From the NCBI GenBank assembly GCA_905250115.1, contig CAJNOI010000205.1:62001-126000 (forward strand): a stretch of DNA of 64,000 bases, in the 5' to 3' direction. The stretch comes from Adineta steineri (Eukaryota; Rotifera; Eurotatoria; Adinetida; Adinetidae). How positions within the stretch are numbered: position 1 is the first letter of the stretch; each line of letters starts with the position of its first letter. The notes below the pieces were generated by a model. It was not told the origin of the DNA, ran no database searches, and was given only the letters and a program-made list of their open reading frames with translations. Below are positions 1 through 10,874 of this stretch, piece after piece. A program made the position numbers and the translations under genes.

Positions 1-3000
1 TTGACTCTATCAAAGATATTGAACTATGTTCTGATTTGGTATTTTATTTTGTACCACCAAAAGAAAGAGCTTGGAAGTTTCTTTCTTATTTTTTATTCGG
101 TCAATCCGAACAAAATCATATTAATTTTTCGACTTTCAAAATATCGGACTGGTCAACAGAAAATAATAAAAAACAAAGACCTGACCCATTTAATTTTGGA
201 AATGCATCATTTCAAGATCGTTATGCTTTACAAATGCTTATTTCACTTGGATTTGTATTTCGAGATAAATGGGCTCAATTGACTGACCAAGTATTAAATT
301 GGAATAAATGGAATCTCGACGAACGTTATACTTTATGTTGTTATGCAGTTGAACAATTATGTAACGATCATGGATATGATTTAACACGAACTGCAAGAGA
401 TTATAATGAAACAAGAAGAAGAAGAGCAGTTAGTAATATGGACGAACAGGCAATATTAGTTGGAAACAGAGAACGACTTAAAGTTGCTACTTGTACATTA
501 ACACCATTAAAAATTATCTTTCAACCACTTGAGGTTACAATGGGAAGTCGAGCTTTAAGAAATTCTAAGTAATTTTATTTTGATCATTCGTTTTTTTTCA
601 CTGATATTAATACTAAGAATTTCTATGTAGATTTGGTGGCGCAGAACGATTTCTTCTTGTGCATTTTCGTGACGAAGATAATCGAAGATTACGTGTTTCC
701 AATTCAAGTATCAAGCATAGATTAAAAAACGCAATGCTTAATGGAATTGAATTATGGAAGAAAACGTTTAAATATATAGGTGCAAGCACAGGTCAAATGA
801 AAGAAATGGGATTTTGGTTTATTGATCTACCTCCGGATTTGAAAGATATGAAAGACGCACGTGATCTATTAGGAAAGTTTGATAATATAAAAAATATTGC
901 TACATATATTGCTCGTGTTGGTCAATACTTTTCCACCACATGGCCTATTGGTGTAAGTATATTTTGTACAAAATACTTCGTTATATATTTATATATATAA
1001 TGTTATTTTGTAGATTAAGTTGGTTAAAGTAGCAAACAAAAGTGATATACGTTCAAATGATGAAGCATATTATGTTTATGAAGAGAACGATATTAAGAGA
1101 AACGATGGCAAAGGAATTGAATATTGTTTTACGGATGGTATTGGTAAAATATCATGGGGTTTAGCTGGACGTGTAGCTCAACAAATGAATATTCCCTTAT
1201 ACAGCAAAGTTTGTTTAAAAGAATTAAATTTCTTATCTATTGCTTGCTGATTTTAGGAAGATATTCCATCAGCGTATCAAATACGCGTCGCTGGCTGTAA
1301 AGGTATGGTGGCTATTGATCCAGAATCGACATTGAATGACTATTATATTTCTGTACGTGGTTCAATGATAAAATTTCCTAGTGATGATTGGAATCTAGAA
1401 ATATGTGAATTCGCTCGACCTAGTAATCTATACATATTTCTGATTTGTTAATTGTTTTTTAAACATTCAATTATTTAGTGACATTAACATTAAACAATCA
1501 AGTAATTCGTCTTCTGAGTGATTTAGGAAATCATGATGATGTATTTATTGCTTTTCAAAATCGAGGATTTACTCAATGGGAAGTGCCTGAAGATCAACAA
1601 CCGAGTGCGATCGATATCGCAGTACAGAAAAATGCGTCTTATTCATTATCGTAAATAAATAATTTTTTTATCTAGAAAAATAAAACATAATAATTTAACT
1701 GAACTATTTCTTATAGAAAAGATAATTTAATTACAAATCGTATACCTATTCCGCCAGAAGACGGTCGAAATTTATTTGGTATAGCAGACGAAACTGGTGA
1801 ACTGAAATATGGTGAATGTTTTATACAATGCTCTTCATTAGATGCAGCAAACAATGGTCAACGAAAATTTCGCGTGATTACTGGTAAGTTGCATTGATAA
1901 CCAATTGATTTTTTCAATATGATGATTTCTTTTGAGGCTCCGTCCTCGTTACAAAAAATCCATGTCTATGGCCCGGCGATTTTCGCCAATTACGAGCTGT
2001 TCGTAATCGTAAATTAGAAGAATGTATGCGTGATGTTATCGTATTTCCAATTAATGGCCATCGTCCACATTCAAATGAAATAGCTGGCTCTGATTTAGAT
2101 GGTGATCAATATTGGGTTTATTGGGGTGATCGTTTAAGAATAGAACAGAATGTTGAACCTTTATCATATGAAGGAGCAAAAAAAACAGAAGTATCATTAA
2201 TTACCCAAGAGATCATTGTTAATCATATTGTTGAATCATTTGGAGCTGGTATCATTTTGGGTATGATTGCAAATACTCATACTGTTGTCGCAGACCAACA
2301 CAAAGAACATTCGTTCTCTAAACCTTGTAAAAAATTAGCTGAATTGTTTGCACTTGCTGTTGATTCCCCTAAAACCGGGAAATTTGTTGATAAGGCGGAA
2401 ATTCGACCATTTCAAGCAGAATATTGTAAAAGTTGGCCAAAATATATGAGAAAATTTGGTGAACCGTCATACAAATCAATAAGTGTTCTAGAAAAACTTT
2501 TTTCAAATGCTGTAGAAGAATATTATAAATGGCACGAAAAACCAGTGATTAATACATTTCCACAAAAAATGGGAGCTATTAAAGGTGCAACAACAAGAGA
2601 AATTCAAGATCATAAGTTTAAAAAATGGCTTGATGGAGAGACTTATAAAGAAACTGTGAATTCAAAGAAGCCTCAAGGGAAACTAGTTAAAGAACCTGGT
2701 AATAATGAATCACCAGATACTAGTTTATTTACTACACCGTGAGACTTTTTGATGTTTTTATTTGTATAATCGTTTATTCTTAAACTTATCTTAGGAAAAA
2801 AACTACCAAACGTTCTACAACAGCAACAACAGATAATTTACAATCAGAAACGAAAAAACTCGTTAATAAATTATCGGAAGATACACCAAATCGGCCAGAA
2901 ACACCAGTAAAACCAAAATCTACAACAAATCGAAAAGCAAAAAACACTTCTGAGTACATTTATCTTCATCTTTTACTTTAACATTCAGATCTACCTAATT

Positions 3001-4110
3001 CTTATTCATTTTTTAGTGAAGAAAAGCCTAATATACTAATAAATTCTGACGTTTCAGCATCTGTTGCTTCATCACTGACCTCATCTTTAACATCCCTGAA
3101 TAGCGATTCGTGTCAACCCGATTTTCTCATGGCTGTTGATACAAAAACTTCAACTCTAAGTGTTATACAATTTTCCCCCGTCGCTGGAGCTTCTACGTAC
3201 ACAGTTAATCTAAATAAAGAAACAACAAACACTCCTGATCGAGACGTGATAGTAGGTAAATTGATGTCCTATATAGAAAAACAAGCTGTTTTCAAGAAAA
3301 AATCATCTCCGTACAATGAAGCAATCCATGGATCACTTTATTTAATGGTCTTCTATGGTGATATAAATTTTGTTGAACAAAATCCAATGCCTCAGAAACT
3401 TGGTGTATTAGAAAAGCTTATTGAAGAAAAAGATGATCAATTTATTGATTTTAAACATGCCGATATCAATCGTTTACGCATCCAAAGAGTGAGTTCATGA
3501 TAAATATTATTAATACCATCAATATATTTTTTTCTCCTCTTTATGATTTATTTAGGTATCATCGTCAACAACAATGAAAAATAAAATAGATTATGAATTT
3601 GATTTTCGTTTAACTTTAACTTCGTCAGAATATTACACATTGTTATATGATAAAAACAAAACTCTGCAACAAATACGTCTCTATCGTATATGGTCGAAAT
3701 GTTATGTACGTCAACCAGGTTTTAATATGGATAGTTTATATGAAATTCGTTCTGTCATAACACACAATACAGGCTCATCGGAATTTAATAGAATTGTTGA
3801 TTTAGTCTTACGACCTCAATCAACTGGATTATTCGATGGTCGTAGACCAAATATTAAAATAAATCGTAGTCTTCTTCATTCGTCAGTCGTACCAATCAGT
3901 CTCAAAGTTATTGAAGAAGATCAAGAAACTCGAATATATTCATTGACATCTGAAGCTTTCTATCGAAAGGTAAAATATGTATCAATAGATGAACTACAAG
4001 ATAAACCGAAAATATCCTCAACCATGGAATATCATGTCTCACCGATTAGTAAGGACCAAGACATGTTGAAACAAGTCTGTGACTTTGCTTTGTTACCGAC
4101 AGAGGAATAA
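1..4110 (+). CDS. Cellular (eukaryotic-type) RNA-dependent RNA polymerase, 5' end outside window
   Basis: This enzyme copies RNA templates into double-stranded RNA for small-RNA silencing. Ten exons can be joined with consistent phase: <3..568, 631..952, 1014..1208, 1257..1422, 1479..1650, 1717..1883, 1937..2738, 2795..2953, 3017..3488 and 3556..4110. The visible part encodes about 830 residues. The order of blocks is that of the QDE-1/EGO-1/RdRP family: TPLKIIFQPLEVTMGSRALR (exon 1), GIGKISWGLA, YQIRVAGCKGM, then the catalytic loop GSDLDGDQYW (about 2080-2110), which is the DxDGD metal-binding signature. After the catalytic domain comes a Lys/Thr/Ser-rich linker (2640-3120) and a C-terminal region of unknown function that ends at a TAA. 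The start codon lies upstream of base 1. Bdelloids are known to carry expanded RdRP families. The introns and the DxDGD motif rule out a viral origin. Family assignment is firm; which paralogue it is cannot be told. Confidence 0.95.
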
Positions 4111-4559
4111 ATTTTTTTTAAATCTTTGAGCTCAAATATCAACAACCATCAGTATCATGATTAATTCATAATTTACAAACTTGTTTTTTATATCATTTTT
4201 TATATCATAACAGAAAACGCTTTCTGCCTATTAAAGATTTTTTTAAATATATGATTTTCACTAATGAAAACAAAACATAATAGTTGAAAAATAAATCCTT
4301 GAGGGCGTGAGTGAAATGTTCATCTCTTACTATGACCTACTCTTTATAGATGATATCGAAAGTACTGCGTTTTTCAAATCTTCAGCAAAATGAATTGTTT
4401 TATTTTATAATTCTTGTGAAGTTAACTGTTTTTTGTTCTAAATAAATCGTACTTTAACACTATATTCATTAATCCTAACATTTAATACAATATAGGTTCA
4501 ATAGATATAAGAATTTTTCACCTTCAAAGATTTGTATAACATCAGTCATTGCTTTAGTT

Positions 4560-4830
4560 CTTAGAAATCATTCTGATTTCATGAAATATCAAGCTACATG
4601 AGATGTAAGAAGAACATTATCCAATTGAATTAATTCTTCGTCGATGTCAGGTTCATTTTCAAGAACATCAAATTCAGCATATGAGATCTGACTACTTTTC
4701 AATAGTGAAATCAAAGCTTTTGTATCGACAAGACTGTCTCGACTAACACTAACTAGAATTGGTCGTCGTCTCATTTAAGTTATCGGATCTGATGAAATAA
4801 TATCACTTTGTTCAAAGATTTCTTTTAATG
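4560..4830 (-). pseudogene. Decayed D-2-hydroxyacid dehydrogenase fragment
   Basis: The minus strand reads ...RPILVSVSRDSLVDTKALIS... ending ...LDNVLLTSHVA, which matches the C-terminal part of the NAD-binding domain of D-isomer 2-hydroxyacid dehydrogenases (phosphoglycerate dehydrogenase, glyoxylate/hydroxypyruvate reductase, CtBP). In that family this stretch holds the catalytic Arg/Glu/His neighbourhood: SRG.LVD, the D-V-x-E-x-E-P box and the L-T-x-H motif. Upstream, KEIFEQSDIIS is still readable, then part of the domain is missing and a TAA interrupts. Immediately after the HVA a TGA occurs, followed by degenerate residues that still resemble the family. No other part of the gene is nearby. 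It is a relic, not a working enzyme; the 61-codon open stretch 4589..4774 is what survives. Confidence 0.8.
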
Positions 4831-5111
4831 AGCTATTATTATTCCAACTTTAATATAATTTTCTTTTTTCTTATTTAACTTAACAGAACACAAAACGTCG
4901 CATTATATTTGGAAAATATACTTTCGGTATATGACATGGCAAAAATAATTACAGAATTCTCAGTCGACCGTCACTTATTGAAATTTGAGAATCTGGCCAG
5001 TATATTATTTTGAACTGCACTTTATTTTACAATAATATCGAAGATAATACTTAATAAACTTTGAATTTATACAATAGAATTACAAAAAATATAAAATATG
5101 TTCTTCATAAT

Positions 5112-6017
5112 TTATGTTATTGCTACTATATCAGTATTTGGTCTTCGATTGAATTTTTTCATCACAATTGTTTTAATTGGATCAGTAAATTGAAATAGAG
5201 CAATCATAATAAATAGTAGTGAAACATCAACAAATGAAAAGGCAATACGAATAGAATATTTTGGTGGTTGATTAATAAATCCCATAAGAAGAAAGATTGT
5301 ATAAGGTATACCAAGTGTTAATTCTATTGATACAAGTATAACTATTCGTTTAACCATTTGCAATTCTCTTTTTGCACGAGATAAAATATTAGCTGGTGTT
5401 ACACGTCTATTAATCTCTTTGACATATCGAATCAATTTAAAATAAATAAATATTATACCATTCATAGGTATTAAATATATACAAACTATATTATAGATCG
5501 ATATAAAAGAAAGATGAAGTGGTAATTCACATAACTGATCGTCGATGTAGTATTGTATTTCACTAGTAAGCATGTGTGGAATAGTACAAACAAAGGCAAA
5601 TATCCATGATAAACCGATGAGAAAAATTTGAAGTCGTTTTGATTGCCATAATAAACGAGATGGGTAAACAGCAGTCATATAACGATAGTTTGCTTGTAAT
5701 AAATAAGAATAAAATTGTCCGGCACAGAAAACATAACCAATGTAAGATCGAAAAATACAAAATGAATCTTGATATTGAATGTGTCTAAGATCATTTAGAA
5801 GTTCAACGATAGTTATCGAAAACATACGACTTGCTAATAGAAGTTCACTAAAACATGAGTTGACAATTAGTATCATAGAAACTGTGTGACATGTTTTATG
5901 TATTGTGGCAAGATATATAAGTATTGCAGCTAGTATTATTACGAAAGTAAGACATATGATATTGATAATACCAAGAGGAATAAACCAAAACTGATTATCT
6001 ATGATTGTTGAGTTCAT
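5112..6017 (-). CDS. Rhodopsin-like (class A) seven-transmembrane receptor
   Basis: A single-exon gene for a 301-residue plasma-membrane receptor. Seven hydrophobic segments can be counted, at roughly residues 12-37, 44-66, 88-110, 128-150, 167-195, 221-244 and 255-280. A Cys before helix 3 and one in extracellular loop 2 (DDQLCEL) can form the usual disulfide. The DRY box at the end of helix 3 is changed to YRY (ANYRYMTAVYP), and helix 7 ends in TDPIKT instead of NPxxY. A basic third intracellular loop (RAKRELQMVKR) is suited to G-protein contact. The N-terminus begins with an N-glycosylation sequon (NST). The ligand is unknown. Orphan receptors of this small, intronless kind are abundant in bdelloid genomes. 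Start chosen at the first ATG, directly ahead of helix 1. Confidence 0.85.
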   Translation of the reverse strand: MNSTIIDNQFWFIPLGIINIICLTFVIILAAILIYLATIHKTCHTVSMILIVNSCFSELLLASRMFSITIVELLNDLRHIQYQDSFCIFRSYIGYVFCAGQFYSYLLQANYRYMTAVYPSRLLWQSKRLQIFLIGLSWIFAFVCTIPHMLTSEIQYYIDDQLCELPLHLSFISIYNIVCIYLIPMNGIIFIYFKLIRYVKEINRRVTPANILSRAKRELQMVKRIVILVSIELTLGIPYTIFLLMGFINQPPKYSIRIAFSFVDVSLLFIMIALFQFTDPIKTIVMKKFNRRPNTDIVAIT

Positions 6018-6910
6018 ATCTTTTTTTGATATAAAAAACAGGAAAGTTCTTCAGTGTATTTTCGAAAGATAGAAAAAACAACAATATATTTTTTTGCAAG
6101 CTTCAATGAATGACAGTAATTAGACATGCTTTAGTTTTTACATTAATTATATAAAAGACTTTCTGAAGTTTAAAATATTCTGCATGAATAAAAAATTTGA
6201 CTTCTTTTTTGAGAAATGATATAAATATAATACTTTCGGAAGATAGAATTATATTTTATTAGGATTCATTAATGAAGCGCATTAGGTAGATGGAAGCATC
6301 AATTATTAAATTATTTATTGATGGAAATGAAAAGTAGAATATTTTTCTTTTCTCTACTATTGATAGTGGGTTAGTAAGACGGTGATAGCTGTTGGACATG
6401 ATCTTTGCTCATCTTATTTGAGAGTGTAAATGTTAAATAGCAGGAACATAAAATGATTGATAACAATACTAACACAACGAATAAGGATGAACATAATCAA
6501 CACAAAGATATATCGGATCAACAGAAAGGGGAAATATCAACTATATATAAACATCAAAAAGAAATAAATAGAACCACTCACTCAGTACCCCTTCAAATAA
6601 TCTCTAATAATGTTCCTAAACAGTATTTATCAAAGTTAAATTAAAATTAAGTTTTATAAATGATATCAATGCATGCGTACTCTTCTCTCTTTATCTATAT
6701 TTACGTATCGGTTGATTAAGCGCTATAAATATATTTTGTATTAATTATTTTTGTATACACCATATGATATGACGAACAGAAATATCTGTTCTATAAAAAG
6801 TGTAATGAAGAAATTAAATTTTTAATATTGAAAACAGTAATTATTAGTAAGAATATTTCATAAAATGAGCAGTCAGTCTATTCTGAAATGATCAACATCG
6901 TAGAACAGAA

Positions 6911-6957
6911 TGGGTGAGTGAGAGTGTCAGTAATGTATTCATCTCACACCCTCAAGA
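6911..6957. repeat. TGTGGG-type fold-back element (weak copy)
   Basis: A G/T-rich arm (TGGGTGAGTGAGAGTG) is followed after about 20 bases by a C/A-rich arm (TCTCACACCCTCAAGAT). The last 14 bases, CACACCCTCAAGAT, match the terminal motif of better copies at 11131..11195 and 56750..56815. The left arm is degenerate. Confidence 0.5.
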
Positions 6958-7410
6958 TGTAAAACAAAACAGAATAGAAAACCGTATATTATACAGTTCG
7001 ATATGTGTTCAGTTCCTCTTTCGAATAGTAGAAATCAATCTTGCTTGAAAAATATGGGTACTCATGTAGTTATAACTTATTCTAAGAAAGGTTATTATGA
7101 CATCTTTTGAATCGTAATGATATAGCACAAGAAAATATTCTAAAAGGAAATCAGGTGATGACGCCACTACTTTTGATACGATCTAAGTAAGTATAATTCT
7201 TGTTTTTTCTGCATAAGACAGAGAGAGATAATTGCATTGTCGACAAGTCAAAAGGGAAAAAAAGAGAAGATAACCATCTTGAGGGGAGATGGTAGATAAT
7301 AATCTTGTTCCTGTCTTTGCAGAAAAAAATGATGCACCTTTGCTCTTTGTATTTTGCACAGAAAATTCACTTAAAGAGGTTTTTATGTAGCTGATAATGC
7401 ATAAGTAAGC

Positions 7411-7461
7411 ATGTGGGTGGGAACAGCATATTTATATCCCATTCAAATTCCCACCCACACT
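7411..7461. repeat. TGTGGG-type fold-back element
   Basis: The left arm ATGTGGGTGGGAA and right arm TTCCCACCCACAC are inverted complements with one mismatch in 13, separated by about 24 bases of AT-rich loop. The G-rich arm comes first, as in every other copy in the window. Confidence 0.75.
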
Positions 7462-8486
7462 CCGCTTCTACATTTGCCTCAACATCGTGAATTTGAATAT
7501 CATTTGTTCACGATTTTACTACTGCATCTATACGGCATTACTCACATTGAACAAATGTAATGTTATGGGAGACCTACTTGATGAATTATGTACTATTCAA
7601 GTCAATATTAAAAACGAAAAACACAATGAAACAAATATCTGATTAATACTGAAAAATCTAACAGAACAGATATCTTATTAATAATAAGGAACCTAGTGGA
7701 AGCAAGATTCTACTTTCTACCCGTATCCCACAAGTCCTTTAGTTATAAATTAACTGTCTTCTTTCTGTTAAGATCTTGATGGTTCAACTTTACTAAAGTA
7801 CATAGCAATAAACAACATAAACATATACCACAAACTACTGTCTCTCAATCTACGGAACATATTACATTTATTCATATTTTCGACATCAACAGATAAGCAG
7901 TATAATAATCATCTACATTTATTTAAACTGAATCAACTATTTAATACTAATAATAGCAATGTATTCCGAGAATAATTACCTTCACCTATAAATCTTTCAC
8001 AATAGTATCTAAACTGACATCGGACTTTTGACCAGTTGATCTTGCTATTGAACGCATTACGAAATACTGTAAAATATAGAATAAGTAAGACAGCTAACAT
8101 TATCTTTCTTTCCAACAAACTGAAGTTGATCAGCAAAATAACCCGAACTGATGATTTACTTATTCTACTACAGTCGTATTATTCTTCTGATTTTCTTCTT
8201 AAAGCCCCATTTCTTTCCTTCCATTTTAGTTTTATTTTCACTTTTCCTTCATTCGAGCAGCTTTGATGGGTGCTTAAATATAAATAGATAAATAAGATAA
8301 AACGTGTCGACAAGATAAATTCTGTATCTAATTAAATATTTTAGAAGCACATCGTAAAATAAAAATCAATATTCTGCATAAAACTCGATTACTGAAAAGC
8401 AAAAGTACACATTACAAGACTAAAATTATCCATTTGCTACAAGATAGGTAAATACGTTCCTGATGGATTCACAACCACACACTTCC

Positions 8487-9853
8487 TTAGTATATCACCC
8501 TTTTATTTTTTAGTGCATCACGGAGATATTCTTTTCCTTTAATTCCCATTACGTTGTTCGAGAGATTCAGTGCGATGAGTGTCTATATGAGAAAGTACAA
8601 ATAGTTATGCAAAATAAGTGAAGAGTAAATGATTAATACTGTGTTAATTCGTAGTGCATTACCGAGATGTTGTGCTCCGTCAGCTCCGATAGCATTACTC
8701 TCGAGATTCAATGCCATGAGTGTCTGTATGAGCAAGTACAAGTAGTTATGTGAAAGAGATGAAGAGTGAATGATTAATACTGTGTTAATTCGTAGTGCAT
8801 CACCGAGATGTTGTGCTCCGTCAGCTCCAATTTTGTTACTTTGGAGATCCAATGTGATTAGTGTTTATAAGAAAAATTACAAAAAGTTATGTGAAATAGA
8901 TGAAGAACGAATGAATATTACAGTGTTATTTCGTAGTGCACTACCGAGATGTTGTGCTCCGTCAGCTCCGATATCGTTACACTCGAGATTCAATGTCATG
9001 AGTGTCTGTACGAGAAAGTACAGCTAGTTATGTGAAATAGACGAAGAACGAATGAATATTACAGTGTTGTTTCGTAGTGCGTCACCAAGATGTTGTGCAC
9101 CGTCAGCTCCGATTTTGTTGTGTTGGAGAAGCAATGTGGTTAGTGTCTGTATGAGAGAGAATAAACAGTTATGTGAAATAGATGAAGAGTGACTGAATAT
9201 TACTTTATTATTTCGTAGTGCATAGCCAATATGTTGTGCTCCTTTCTCTCTGATTCCGTTGTTGCCGAGATTCAGTGTGGTGAGCGTCTATATGAAAGAA
9301 GGTAAACAATTATGTGAAATAAGTGCAGAGTAAATGTGAGTATTACTTTATTATTTCGTAGTGCATTACCGAGATGTTGTACTCCTTCATCTCTGATTCC
9401 GTTATGCCGGAGAGTCAGTGTGGTGAGTGCCTGTATGGTAGAGGATAAATATTTATGTGAAATAGGTGAAGAATGAATAAGTATTACTTTGTTTTTTCGT
9501 AGTGCATCACCGAGATGTTGTGCTCCTTCAGCTCCAATGTAGTTCCAGGAGAGCTTCAGTGTGATGAGTGTCTATATGACAGAGTACACATAGTGATGTG
9601 AAATAGATGAAGAGTGAATGAGTATTACAGTGTTGTTTCGTAGTCCATTAGCAAGATGTTGTACTCCTTCAGCTCCAATTCCGTTGTGACTGAGATTCAG
9701 TATCATGAGTGTCTATATGAGAAAGTACAAATAGTTATGTGAAATAGGTGAAGAATGAATAAGTATAACTGTGTTATTTCGTAGTGCATCACCGAGCTGT
9801 TGTGCTCCTTGATCTCTGATTAACTTGTATTGGAAATCCAGTGTGGTGAGTGT
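8487..9853 (-). CDS. LRR (RNI-like) exon array of an F-box/LRR gene
   Basis: Ten consecutive exons on the minus strand each encode leucine-rich repeats of ribonuclease-inhibitor type with the pattern TLxxLNLxxNxIGAxGAQHLGxALRxNT. Exons: 9770..9853, 9629..9712, 9488..9571, 9347..9430, 9204..9287, 9063..9146, 8922..9005, 8781..8864, 8640..8723 and last 8487..8582, which ends in a TAA after KNKRVIY. The nine full exons are exactly 84 bp (28 codons), phase 0. Introns are 57 bp (one is 59) with GT donors and, except one, TAG or CAG acceptors. The exon at 8781..8864 has lost its acceptor (AG to AA at 8865); because all exons are 84 bp, skipping it would keep the frame. An F-box-like ORF upstream (10353..10616) probably supplies the N-terminus. 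Such proteins act as substrate receptors of SCF ubiquitin ligases. Expression and integrity are uncertain because the next upstream unit is broken. Confidence 0.75.
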
Positions 9854-9910
9854 CTAGGTGAAAGAGGGTAAATAGTTATGTAAAAAAGGTAAACAGTGAA
9901 AGAATATTAG

Positions 9911-9994
9911 TGTATTATTTGGTAGTCCATTATCGAGATGTTCTGCTCCTTAGTCTTTGATTTCTTTATACGGGAGACGCAGGTTGGTGAGCGG
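9911..9994 (-). pseudogene. Degenerate eleventh LRR exon
   Basis: This 84 bp unit sits exactly in register with the array (57 bp from the next exon) and still reads PLTNLRLPYKEIKD-stop-GAEHLDNGLPNNT. It has an in-frame TAA at 9950-9952, its donor GT is changed to CT (base 9910), and no acceptor AG is seen at its 5' edge. It would not be usable as an exon; splicing would have to pass over it. Confidence 0.75.
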
Positions 9995-10135
9995 TGACGT
10001 GCGGTTTTGGAGATAGGTATGAGAGAGATTTTAGAACGATGTTGATGTTACATAGCGTTGCACATCGGTGTTTTGAAGAAATGGATTTGGGATAATGTAG
10101 ATTCTATGATATTTTCTACTGATTCCGAGTAACTG

Positions 10136-10198
10136 GAGGGTGTGGGTGTGGGTGTCATATTAAAGTCAATGTAATACCCACAAGCACACCGACACCCA
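10136..10198. repeat. TGTGGG-type fold-back element with three perfect telomere-like units
   Basis: The left arm contains GGGTGTGGGTGTGGGTGT (10138-10155), exactly three copies of TGTGGG. The right arm TACCCACAAGCACACCGACACCC is a diverged inverted copy, about 20 bases away. It lies in the presumed intron between the F-box exon and the LRR array. Confidence 0.85.
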
Positions 10199-10212
10199 TA
10201 TCAGTTAGCAAT

Positions 10213-10255
10213 CATGTCAGTTGGTACCCACCTAAGAGGACAACCAACTGACATG
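10213..10255. repeat. Small perfect hairpin
   Basis: CATGTCAGTTGGT (10213-10225) and ACCAACTGACATG (10243-10255) are perfect 13-base inverted complements around a 17-base loop. It lies just beyond the TGTGGG element and differs from it in sequence. No role can be assigned. Confidence 0.7.
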
Positions 10256-10352
10256 GTAGCCATCTGCCTTAGAAGTCGTCTCACTTGGAGATTAACTGAT
10301 TTGGCATCATAGACTAATCATCCAAAACACACTTGTTGCCTATAGGATCGAT

Positions 10353-10616
10353 TCAGTGAATTTCATTTTCACCGAACTTCTTTTGGAGAAAATTAGTTTT
10401 CGGCGAAAGTAGACTAAACCACGGTGAAAAAAAACTTGAAGATTGATGAGCATTAGTTGGGTATAATAAAAGCCTTCCCTTATATCGATCGTAGCTGTCA
10501 ATAATTTGGTTGATTCGTTGGCACACATTTCGCATAGAAAACAGCAGAGTCCAATCACTATGATGGTCAAAAATTCGGTAGACAAGCTCTACCGGTAATA
10601 TAATCAAACTTGTCAT
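10353..10616 (-). CDS. F-box-like N-terminal exon, probably of the adjacent LRR gene
   Basis: The ORF opens with MTSLIILPVELVYRIFDHHS followed by DWTLLFSMRNVCQRINQII, which has the shape of an F-box (LPxELxxxIFDxL....LxSxxxVCxxxN), the SKP1-binding module of SCF ubiquitin ligases. It lies on the same strand, about 360 bp ahead of the degenerate LRR unit and 500 bp ahead of the intact array, and F-box plus RNI-type LRR is a common bdelloid architecture. After about residue 45 (DSYDRYK) the frame stops looking family-like, and an overlapping frame continues, so a splice donor or a frameshift near 10480 is possible. The link to the LRR exons is inferred from order and strand. Confidence 0.55.
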   Translation of the reverse strand: MTSLIILPVELVYRIFDHHSDWTLLFSMRNVCQRINQIIDSYDRYKGRLLLYPTNAHQSSSFFSPWFSLLSPKTNFLQKKFGENEIH

Positions 10617-10874
10617 GATTTTGTTTATCTCCGATAGAAATTGTTAAAATGTATGTTGTGTTATTGCTTTTACTTCTTTTTTTGAAATGCGTATTTGCTT
10701 CACGTGTGTCGTATTTTTCTATTGATGGTGCAACTACGTGTTCGAAGAAAGAAAGGTAGAAGAAAAAGGCAACGAAAAAATGTCTTTCTTGTACAAACAG
10801 GAAAAGGTAACGTCTTGATTGATTGAAGTTTAGGGATACGATGGTGCATGAGAAATGTGATACTTCTGACCACA

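Larger units (their letters stand above)
6018..8486. other. Gene-poor region, no supported gene
   Basis: AT-rich sequence between a GPCR and an F-box/LRR gene. The only open frames are short and lack family features (for example 6453..6644 plus and 7933..8136 minus). Two TGTGGG-type hairpins lie here, at 6911..6957 and 7411..7461, and are listed separately. Nothing else is recognised. Confidence 0.6.
8487..9994. repeat. 141-bp tandem repeat of exon plus intron (11 units)
   Basis: Eleven diverged units follow each other with a period of 141 bp (84 bp exon + 57 bp intron; one step is 143). Both the exon core (GAGCTGACGGAGCACAACAT on the minus strand) and intron pieces (TTATGTGAAATAGATGAAGA on plus) recur, so whole exon-intron units were duplicated rather than exons alone. 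Confidence 0.9.

Noticed and set aside
1-4110. Viral origin of the RNA-dependent RNA polymerase
   Set aside because: The DxDGD catalytic loop and nine spliceosomal introns identify the cellular eukaryotic family.
4301-4345. Possible further TGTGGG element (CTTGAGGGCGTGAGTG)
   Set aside because: Only the left end resembles the family; no convincing right arm.
6453-6644. Open frame of 63 codons, plus strand
   Set aside because: Polar, low-complexity translation with no homologous motif in a gene-poor stretch; likely chance.
7933-8136. Minus-strand frame with a hydrophobic, signal-like N-terminus and a possible donor
   Set aside because: Could be a first exon, but no downstream exon with matching phase was found; not enough support.
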